NCBI GenBank assembly: GCA_041650355.1
Contig: JBAZLI010000007.1
Coordinates: forward strand, 1-22,200
Length of the DNA stretch: 22,200 nt
DNA from: Candidatus Micrarchaeia archaeon
GTDB lineage: Archaea > Micrarchaeota > Micrarchaeia > Anstonellales > Bilamarchaeaceae
Direction of reading: 5' to 3'
Below, piece after piece: positions 15,547 through 21,310 of the stretch (position 1 is the stretch's first letter; each line of letters opens with the position of its first letter). Position numbers and translations under genes: made by a program. The notes below the pieces were generated by a model. The model was not told where the DNA came from. It saw only the letters and a list, made by a program, of their open reading frames with translations, and did no database searches.

Positions 15547-17472
15547 CTAGGGTTTCTTCTTCACTCGACTGAGCGCCTGCTCATCAGGTATTATGTTCGG
15601 GTGCAAAATGGTTTGCGGACCATATTGCGCCTGCGATTCTCGGAATAATTTCTCGTTGATGTACTTTTGCGCCGTCCGATCCACTTCCGACTCGTATGCC
15701 GCGGGGGGCCTGACCTGCTCCCTTCCGACACGAATCGGAGCCAGCCCCCTCTCTACATGGGCAGGCGCAACGCGCGGCACGATTCCCAGAGGTTTCTGTC
15801 TGGGCACGATGGAGTAAACATCGCCTCGATTCAGGACGTCAAACTCCGCGATTCCGCCGCTCAGCGGATAGGCTTTGCTTCCGTCCTTGCTCAGTGTGAA
15901 TGCAACCTGCTTCTGGCCGGTCGGGCCGATATTGAAAACTTCCCGCCCTTCGCGTATCAGTCTTTCCCCCCCAAACATGTAATTCCCTTTAGGATAGACC
16001 ACTTCAGTTCTTTTCAGTACGGTGGTAGGCCCAGCGAATTCAGGCAGCTCCATGCGCGGCATGCCCCGCACTATCCTTGTGAATGCCGGGATTGCCATGA
16101 TGGCTCCGAACACCACCTGCTCGGGATTTCCGAGAAAAGCCCCCTTCGCCATCTGGGCGCTCCCTTTTCCGGCATAATATCCTGCTGCCATAACGTCAAT
16201 CCAGGGGGCCGCTACCTGGGCTCCGGGGAATACGTTCACGGCAACCACCCCTGCCGCGATGGCCAGGTCCGGAAGCATGGACGCCTCTACAAAATGGTAT
16301 GCCTGCGTATACCAGGGATTCTTGCTTTCCGCCATTCTCGTGAGGACCGGCTGCAAATCCCTTCTGAGTGTATTTCCAGCGATTTTGTCCTTCTCCGCGA
16401 CGCTCTTCAACCTCATGATTACAGTCTCCACTCGGTTCTGCGTAGCTTCCGCATGTTCCAGCTCATCCAGCAGAGGAAGCACGCCCTTCTCCAGATATGT
16501 CATCTCCGCGCTCTTTTTTCCCCTGTAGCTTTCGAGAGTTGCAGCCATTCCTGCAGCCGAGAGTTCCTTCGCGCTCACCTTGCCCTTGACGTTGTTGTCC
16601 ATGTCCGCGAGCGCGAAGCTGAAGTTGTCCAATTGCTTTATCTCGGAACTGCAGGACAGCATCGCAGCCTCGGTCAGCAGCCTGAGGCTCTTCAGCGGGT
16701 TCCCGCCCGCAATAATCTCAGAGGCCATTTTCCTGGAATCCTGCGAGCGCAGGATGTCAGTCCATATCAGGCTTTCAGACCCGAGCTTTATCTCGTAAAG
16801 ATAGGTTTCGGCGCCTGTAAGCAGCCTCTCCTTTTCGGACTCGTTCGCATTTGCGTAACTCTTTATGAAGTCAGCCTTTTTCTGGGACACGTCCTCCTTG
16901 GTGTAATGGAAGAAATTCACCAGCAGGTTCGCCCCGATGCCCTTTTCGAAATAGCTCTTCTGCAGGTTTCCCAAAATGCCGTACGTTAAGTCAAAATCTT
17001 CGAGAACAGAGTTTTTCTCATCGCTCGTTGGGTCAATCTGTCTTGATGCGGATGTCTTTACTGGAGTGGGCAGCTGGGCAGGAATTTTCGGCGTAACCGC
17101 TTCCCTGAAGCTTTTCGGGTAGCCGAACTGCTTTCCGAGCGCAGCGGCAGTCACTTCTTCAGGGAGCTTTTCCACGCCTTCCCTGAACCTCTTCATCCCG
17201 TAGCTGCCTATGCTGCATATCTCGAAGAAGTTCCGCAGGGCCTCTTTCGCGTTTTCGCGGTCCGCCCCGTTCATTTTGTTTATGGCTTTGATTAGTTCCT
17301 TCGCGTCCTGCTTGAACGTTTCAATATCCGTGTTTCCGAGCCATTTGGCTCCGATTTCAGAGCGGGCGAAAAACCTGTCGAATTGCTTCTCGTTCCCGAA
17401 AAGGCACTTTATCGCGTATTCGGCGAGCTCGGCGTTAGTAGGAAGTTTCCCTCTTTTCTCGACTTCGGCCAT
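15547..17472 (-). CDS. Large protein of unknown function with a central hydrophobic stretch
   Basis: The 641-residue product matches no family I can name. Residues 1-130 are charged and helical and contain NAELAEYAIKCLFGNEKQF and a possible second helical unit; 131-160 form a Pro/Thr/Ser-rich linker (IPAQLPTPVKTSASRQI). Residues 160-390 are again helical and charged. A hydrophobic, Ala/Gly-rich stretch runs from about 399 to 470 (LPDLAIAAGVVAVNVFPGA, later VVFGAIMAIPAFTRIV), which could be membrane-associated or buried. The last 170 residues are beta-like, with GREVFNIGPTGQKQVAFTL and LNRGDVYSIVPRQ, followed by a proline-rich, charged tail. ATG 17472 has GGTGAG upstream and a TATA-like box about 50 nt away; the frame stays open to 17709, but that extension has unrelated composition. 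A plus-strand open frame covers most of it but lacks these start signals. Confidence 0.75.
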   Translation of the reverse strand: MAEVEKRGKLPTNAELAEYAIKCLFGNEKQFDRFFARSEIGAKWLGNTDIETFKQDAKELIKAINKMNGADRENAKEALRNFFEICSIGSYGMKRFREGVEKLPEEVTAAALGKQFGYPKSFREAVTPKIPAQLPTPVKTSASRQIDPTSDEKNSVLEDFDLTYGILGNLQKSYFEKGIGANLLVNFFHYTKEDVSQKKADFIKSYANANESEKERLLTGAETYLYEIKLGSESLIWTDILRSQDSRKMASEIIAGGNPLKSLRLLTEAAMLSCSSEIKQLDNFSFALADMDNNVKGKVSAKELSAAGMAATLESYRGKKSAEMTYLEKGVLPLLDELEHAEATQNRVETVIMRLKSVAEKDKIAGNTLRRDLQPVLTRMAESKNPWYTQAYHFVEASMLPDLAIAAGVVAVNVFPGAQVAAPWIDVMAAGYYAGKGSAQMAKGAFLGNPEQVVFGAIMAIPAFTRIVRGMPRMELPEFAGPTTVLKRTEVVYPKGNYMFGGERLIREGREVFNIGPTGQKQVAFTLSKDGSKAYPLSGGIAEFDVLNRGDVYSIVPRQKPLGIVPRVAPAHVERGLAPIRVGREQVRPPAAYESEVDRTAQKYINEKLFRESQAQYGPQTILHPNIIPDEQALSRVKKKP

Positions 17473-17520
17473 CTTCTCACCATTCCCAGCGGATATAACC
17501 AAGTATATCTTCGTCCTGTC

Positions 17521-17528
17521 TATAAATA
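17521..17528 (-). promoter_or_regulatory. TATA-like box for the 641-residue protein gene
   Basis: The minus strand reads TATTTATA. Transcription from it would begin near 17497 and leave a leader of about 25 nt containing GGTGAG just before the ATG at 17472. Unlike its neighbours, this gene therefore seems to use a leader with a ribosome binding site. Confidence 0.5.
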
Positions 17529-17571
17529 TTATGCCTGATTTTCTAAGCGATAAACACCCCAGAACTGCCAG

Positions 17572-17580
17572 TTTTATAAA
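17572..17580 (+). promoter_or_regulatory. TATA-like box for the 130-residue protein gene
   Basis: TTTTATAAA is centred about 27 nt before an ATG at 17603 and 63 nt before the ATG at 17639. It could serve a leaderless start at 17603 or a leader of about 37 nt for 17639. Confidence 0.5.
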
Positions 17581-17626
17581 GAGTTTCGGGCATAATGAAA
17601 GCATGGCATTGCAGTCGATTGCACCT

Positions 17627-17633
17627 GGAGGTG
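17627..17633 (+). promoter_or_regulatory. Strong Shine-Dalgarno sequence deciding the start at 17639
   Basis: GGAGGTG followed by GTGAT is the fullest ribosome binding site in the window. It lies five bases before ATG 17639, which is why that start is preferred over the in-frame ATG at 17603. Confidence 0.65.
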
Positions 17634-17638
17634 GTGAT

Positions 17639-18031
17639 ATGACACTCGGAGCGTTGCTCAACGAACAACTTACGCGCGACCACGTGCAGGGTCTGCTGTT
17701 TAGTGCCAAGAGTGCTTATTCTAGCATGACTTCTGCAATGAAATTTGGAGAGGCAGGGATGGCCCGCGATAGTCTTGCAGATGTGGAAAAGGCGCTGAAA
17801 ACCTTGGAGGGAATGAAGCTGAGCAGAAAAGATGCGAAAGAAACCAAGGAGCTGAGATTGGACGTAGTCCTATTCAAGGCCAAGTACAGGAGACAGATTG
17901 GCCTTCCGCCAGCATCGCAGGGAGAGCAGGATATTTTCCAAAAATACAAAGATTCCATCATTCGCAAATTGCGCGATAAAGCTGCCAGCTTGGGAGTGCC
18001 TCCCAGGAAACCGCTCCTAGCCGGGAAGTGA
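17639..18031 (+). CDS. Small helical protein of unknown function
   Basis: The 130-residue product has no family I recognise. It is soluble, basic (many Lys and Arg) and predicted helical: a first amphipathic segment around LLFSAKSAYSSMTSAMKFGE, a second around DSLADVEKALKTLEGMKL, then ELRLDVVLFKAKYRRQIGLP. The helix pairing around residues 20-60 resembles part of a helical repeat, too short to call a TPR. It could be an interaction partner of the neighbouring unknown proteins, but nothing in the sequence proves it. If the ATG at 17603 were used instead, twelve residues (MALQSIAPGGGD) would be added. It is divergent from the 641-residue gene and convergent with the next gene, with 11 nt between stops. 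Confidence 0.68.
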   Translation: MTLGALLNEQLTRDHVQGLLFSAKSAYSSMTSAMKFGEAGMARDSLADVEKALKTLEGMKLSRKDAKETKELRLDVVLFKAKYRRQIGLPPASQGEQDIFQKYKDSIIRKLRDKAASLGVPPRKPLLAGK

Positions 18032-18042
18032 CCAGCCCTAAC

Positions 18043-19005
18043 TCATTTTTCTTCTATTTTGTATTCCTCAGCCATAATCAGCGCAAACAAATCCGCGGCA
18101 GTGCCGACAACATCCAGGTTCTCGGCATGTTTTCTGCGCTTAGTGACCTCATTGGCAATGGCAAGGGCGGTTGTTACTGATTCTTCTGCCCAGCCGCTTT
18201 GTACTACTATCTCGCAGAGCAAGTCGCAGAAAAGTCCTTCACCCCTTATGGGATTCATCCTGAACTCCTCAAGTATCTTGTGCAGGGCTGGAGCGTATTG
18301 CGCGCCTACGCCCCCTATAGTGTGGGAAAGAACGGAGGCGGAAGCTGCGGTTTTTTCCTCATCCCTGCTGAGCAGCCGGGACACCTCCACCCATTCGCGT
18401 CCTGAAAAATCCAGTCGCGTCATTGCTTCCATAAGGGCCAGTACCTGCTCTCCAAACAGGGTTTTGCCTCTGAATTTGGGATCCAGGTCGTCCATCCCAT
18501 ATCTCTCGAAGTGCTCCTCCATCTTTGCAACAAGCGCCAGCGAAGCCGCGCAGTCGTTTGAAATAATCCGGAGATTCGCCGCGAAATCTTCATTCCTGAA
18601 CGTCTTGTTTCTCGTCGATTTGATCGCGGCCGTTAATGCATCAAACAATACGCTCTGAGCAGTGGTCGAGTGCAGCGCATCCGTGAATACTTGCCTCGGC
18701 GCCGGAACGTCCAGATTCACCTTCTTTCTCAATGTTAGGAGACCTGGATTCGCTCTCACCTGATTAACATTGTTTGTCTTAGTCTGCGTGCTCGTATACA
18801 CCAATGCGAGGATATGCCTGAACGTATCCAGGTTCTTCCGCAAAGCTTCTCCGGAATCTCCAGGCATGCAGTCCTTCCACGCTTCAAATTCCTGCCGGCT
18901 CATTACACCGCGGAGCAGGGCTGTCCTGCGCTGTACGAATCGATGAAAATCGTGCGGACCCACGACTATGATTCCCGAACCCGTAACGCGCGTTAAGTGT
19001 TTCAT
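18043..19005 (-). CDS. Soluble helical protein of unknown function
   Basis: I cannot assign this 320-residue product. It lacks signal peptide and membrane segments. A short N-terminal beta segment (VTGSGIIVVGPHDFHRFV, about 5-22) is followed by a long, mostly helical body with no catalytic motif I can identify. Notable are two leucine-rich amphipathic stretches, around FGEQVLALMEAMTRLDFSG (about 185-203) and around YAPALHKILEEFRMNPIRG (about 237-255), and a charged C-terminus ending in EEYKIEEK. ATG 19005 is chosen; an in-frame TTG at 19020 lies nearer the expected leaderless position for the TATA-like box at 19041, so the true start may be either. It is convergent with the 130-residue gene. 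Confidence 0.7.
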   Translation of the reverse strand: MKHLTRVTGSGIIVVGPHDFHRFVQRRTALLRGVMSRQEFEAWKDCMPGDSGEALRKNLDTFRHILALVYTSTQTKTNNVNQVRANPGLLTLRKKVNLDVPAPRQVFTDALHSTTAQSVLFDALTAAIKSTRNKTFRNEDFAANLRIISNDCAASLALVAKMEEHFERYGMDDLDPKFRGKTLFGEQVLALMEAMTRLDFSGREWVEVSRLLSRDEEKTAASASVLSHTIGGVGAQYAPALHKILEEFRMNPIRGEGLFCDLLCEIVVQSGWAEESVTTALAIANEVTKRRKHAENLDVVGTAADLFALIMAEEYKIEEK

Positions 19006-19040
19006 ATTCTCGTGTGTCAAATTCCCATTCCCCGAAATCG

Positions 19041-19050
19041 TGATTAAAAG
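19041..19050 (-). promoter_or_regulatory. TATA-like box for the 320-residue protein gene
   Basis: The minus strand reads CTTTTAATCA. Transcription would begin near 19020, which coincides with the TTG codon and lies 15 nt before the ATG at 19005. The match is weaker than the other boxes. Confidence 0.35.
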
Positions 19051-19164
19051 GCAGCCGCGCTGTCGCCCTGTCTGTAATATCGTGTCATCTGTTGGAAACA
19101 GGTTAAAAACCTTGTTGAAAACCGCGTCCTGGTTCCGGACCCGACCGGCCTCGGAAAGTTAATA

Positions 19165-19173
19165 TTTATAAAC
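19165..19173 (+). promoter_or_regulatory. TATA box of the rps12-rps7-fusA operon
   Basis: TTTATAAAC, preceded by the purine-rich TCGGAAAG that may serve as a TFB recognition element, is identical to the second box of the rpoH operon. Transcription would begin near 19197, giving a leader of about 100 nt before rps12. A weaker ATAAAT at 19183 could be a secondary start. I see nothing else assignable in the rest of the 19021-19294 gap except the leader hairpin. Confidence 0.6.
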
Positions 19174-19239
19174 CTCTCCGACATAAATCTTATACTTCTA
19201 CTTTAAGTGCAATCTAGAAGTCCTAATCTCATCCATTTG

Positions 19240-19256
19240 CCCCTCGTGGCGAGGGA
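19240..19256 (+). promoter_or_regulatory. Perfect hairpin in the rps12 leader
   Basis: CCCTCG (19241-19246) and CGAGGG (19250-19255) form a six-base-pair, GC-rich stem around the loop TGG. It sits about 45 nt downstream of the likely transcription start and 39 nt before the ATG of rps12. A protein-binding leader element regulating the ribosomal operon is possible, but that function is inference. Confidence 0.35.
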
Positions 19257-19294
19257 GCCGGTTGGAAGGAAAAAAACACGTTGATGGTGAAATA

Positions 19295-19723
19295 ATGGGA
19301 AATGGCGAATACGCAGGAAGGAACCTTAAGAGGAAAAGGAAGCTTTACAGATGGCTCTCGAAGAGATGGAAGAGGAGGGCGCTCAAGCTCAAGGACAAGT
19401 ACGACCCGCTCGAAGGCGCCCCGATGGCGAAAGCAATCGTGCTTGAAAAGGTGGTGCTGGAGCAGAAGCAGCCGCACTCGGGCCTTATCAAATGCGTGAA
19501 GGTGCAGCTCGTGAAGAACGGGAAAGTTGTAAGCGCGCACGCGACCCGCGAGAAATCAATCACGTACATAGACGAGCACGACGAAGTTATGATAGCAGGC
19601 ATGGGCGGCTCCCAGAGGGGGCAGATGGGCTCGGTTCCCGGTGTGCGCTACAAGGTCATAGCAGTCAACGGAGTGGACCTGCAGATGCTCAGGAAAAAGA
19701 AGAAGGAGAAGCCCAAGAGGTAA
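19295..19723 (+). CDS. rps12: Ribosomal protein S12
   Basis: S12 lies at the decoding centre of the small subunit. The 142-residue product shows the archaeal/eukaryotic form: KCVKVQLVKNGK (66-77), IDEHDEVMIAGMGG and the closing VPGVRYKVIAVNGV (114-127). The length is close to the usual archaeal 145 or so. The odd feature is the universally conserved loop normally read as PNSA followed by two basic residues after one position: here residues 60-66 are PHSGLIK, so the asparagine is His, the alanine Gly and the arginine Ile. The ATG at 19295 has GGTGA four bases upstream; the frame is open to 19262, but those codons lack a binding site. The S7 gene starts 11 nt after the stop. Confidence 0.94.
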   Translation: MGNGEYAGRNLKRKRKLYRWLSKRWKRRALKLKDKYDPLEGAPMAKAIVLEKVVLEQKQPHSGLIKCVKVQLVKNGKVVSAHATREKSITYIDEHDEVMIAGMGGSQRGQMGSVPGVRYKVIAVNGVDLQMLRKKKKEKPKR

Positions 19724-19734
19724 CGGTGGTACTC

Positions 19735-20337
19735 ATGAAACTATTCGGAAAATACGAAACCGAGGGCATTGAAATCAGCGACCTTTCCCTAAGGCAGGTC
19801 GCGTCCCTGAAGCCGGCGAACATTCCGCACAGCTTCGGAAGGCACGCTAAAAAGCAGTTCGCGAAGGAGAAGGTGAACATAGTGGAGCGCATGACGAACA
19901 AGCTCATGCGCGGCGGAACCGGCGAAAAGACCAGCGGGAAAGTGATAAGGACGCACGGCGGGATGCAGGGCAAGAAGCTCAAGGCCCTCAAAATCGTGGA
20001 GAGCGCGCTGGACAAGGTCGCGAAGCAAACGAACGAGAACCCTGTGCAGGTGCTCATGAAGGCGCTCCAGAACTCGGCTCCGCGCGAGGACGTGACGAGA
20101 GTCGCGTTCGGAGGGATAAGCTACCAGGTCGCGACGGACATTTCCGCTACAAGGAGGCTCGATTTGTCGCTCAGGAACATCACCCTCGCGGCGATAATGG
20201 GAAGCTTCAACAAGGGGAAATCCCTGGACACCGCACTGGCGAACGAGATAATTGCCACTGCGAAAGGTGAAGTGCAGGCCAGCTACGCCATGAGGAAAAG
20301 GGACGAAATGGAAAGGATGGCCAGAAGTTCCAGGTAA
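19735..20337 (+). CDS. rps7: Ribosomal protein S7
   Basis: S7 is a primary binder of the 3' domain of 16S rRNA and shapes the E-site region of the small subunit. The 200-residue product shows the archaeal block NIVERMTNKLMRGG (44-57), the helix NENPVQVLMKALQNSAPRED (about 99-118) and the strongly basic ATRRLDLSLRNI segment that follows it. The C-terminus (SYAMRKRDEMERMARSSR) is a typical helix. The start at 19735 is fixed by GGTGGT four bases upstream and matches the usual S7 length of 190-215 residues. The fusA start follows 19 nt after the stop, so S12, S7 and EF-2 form a classical operon. Confidence 0.95.
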   Translation: MKLFGKYETEGIEISDLSLRQVASLKPANIPHSFGRHAKKQFAKEKVNIVERMTNKLMRGGTGEKTSGKVIRTHGGMQGKKLKALKIVESALDKVAKQTNENPVQVLMKALQNSAPREDVTRVAFGGISYQVATDISATRRLDLSLRNITLAAIMGSFNKGKSLDTALANEIIATAKGEVQASYAMRKRDEMERMARSSR

Positions 20338-20356
20338 TCTTTTTCCGGTGATTCTG

Positions 20357-21310
20357 ATGGTAAGGAAAGAATTCGTGGTAGGGGAAGTGCAGAAACTCAT
20401 GGACCATCTGGACTGCGTGAGGAACATAGCGATTATCGCGCACGTGGACCATGGAAAAACCACGCTCACAGATTCGCTGGTCGCACGCGCAGGCCTTATA
20501 TCCAAGGAGCTCGCGGGCGAGCAGAGGATGATGGATTTCGACGAGCAGGAGCAGGCCAGGGGTATCACGATAAAATCCGCGAACATCTCCTTGGGCTTCC
20601 AGTTCCAGGGCAATGATTATCTAATTAACCTCATAGATACGCCGGGGCACGTGGATTTCGGAGGCCACGTCACCAGGGCGCTGCGCGCCGCTGACGGCGT
20701 GGTGCTGGTCATCGATTCGGTTGAGGGAATAATGCCCCAGACGGAAGCGGTGCTCAGACAGGCGCTCAAGGAGCGCGCAAAGCCCACAGTGTTCATAAAC
20801 AAGGTCGACAGGCTGATAAACGAGCTCAAGCTCGATTCGAACGCCATGCAGCAGAGGTTCCTCAAAATCATAATGGGCCTCAACAAGATAATGGACATGT
20901 CCGTGCCCAAGGAGCTTGCCGACGAATGGCACATAGACGTCGCGAAGGGCAACATCGCGTTCGGGAGCGCCTACAACAAGTGGGCAGTGAGCGCGAAGTC
21001 CATGAAGAAGTCCAGCTTGAGCTTCAAGGACATATACGACAAAGTAGTTGCAGGGGAGAAGGCGTACCTCATAGAGAAATCGCCTCTCGACGAGGTGCTC
21101 CTGGAAATGGTGATTACGCACCTTCCGAACCCGAAGTTCGCGCAGAACTACAGGATTCCCATACTATGGAAAGGCGACGTCGCAACCGAGAGCGGAAAGG
21201 ACATGCTCGCGTGCAACGCCCAGGGCAAGGTGGTGGGCGTGTGCTTCGGAGTGGTTTACGACGAGCACGCCGGCGAAGTCGGAGTTGTGGGCTGTTTTCA
21301 GGGCAGGTGA
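20357..21310 (+). CDS. fusA: Elongation factor 2, N-terminal part up to a frameshift
   Basis: This part carries the GTPase domain and domain II of EF-2, the translocase that moves tRNA and mRNA through the ribosome. All G motifs are present: AHVDHGKT (28-35), RGITI with T71, DTPGH (94-98), NKVD (148-151) and an SAK-like G5 in WAVSAKSM. The open frame ends prematurely at TGA 21308-21310, because a base seems to be missing near 21290. After that point the sequence continues in another frame with perfect EF-2 similarity, listed as the next entry. The ATG at 20357 has GGTGAT four bases upstream; a GTG at 20348 is also in frame. In-frame residues to the shift number 311. Confidence 0.93.
   Translation: MVRKEFVVGEVQKLMDHLDCVRNIAIIAHVDHGKTTLTDSLVARAGLISKELAGEQRMMDFDEQEQARGITIKSANISLGFQFQGNDYLINLIDTPGHVDFGGHVTRALRAADGVVLVIDSVEGIMPQTEAVLRQALKERAKPTVFINKVDRLINELKLDSNAMQQRFLKIIMGLNKIMDMSVPKELADEWHIDVAKGNIAFGSAYNKWAVSAKSMKKSSLSFKDIYDKVVAGEKAYLIEKSPLDEVLLEMVITHLPNPKFAQNYRIPILWKGDVATESGKDMLACNAQGKVVGVCFGVVYDEHAGEVGVVGCFQGR

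Noticed and set aside
15667..16989. Plus-strand open frame of 440 codons opposite the 641-residue gene
   Set aside because: The minus-strand frame has a TATA-like box, GGTGAG and ordered domain-like composition; the plus frame has none of these and its product is Arg/His/Cys-rich without structure.
19100..19112. Small hairpin AGGTT-AAA-AACCT upstream of the rps12 promoter
   Set aside because: The stem is five mostly weak pairs in an A-rich stretch, which easily arises by chance; no ncRNA features such as C/D boxes were seen.
19021..19294. Possible tRNA or small RNA gene in the largest intergenic gap
   Set aside because: I searched for a T-arm, anticodon arm and acceptor pairing and found none that fit together; the gap is explained by two promoters and a leader.
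21290..21300. Programmed -1 frameshift site in EF-2
   Set aside because: The only candidate, around TGT TTT, does not allow re-pairing of the first tRNA, and no EF-2 recoding is known to me; an indel is more likely.
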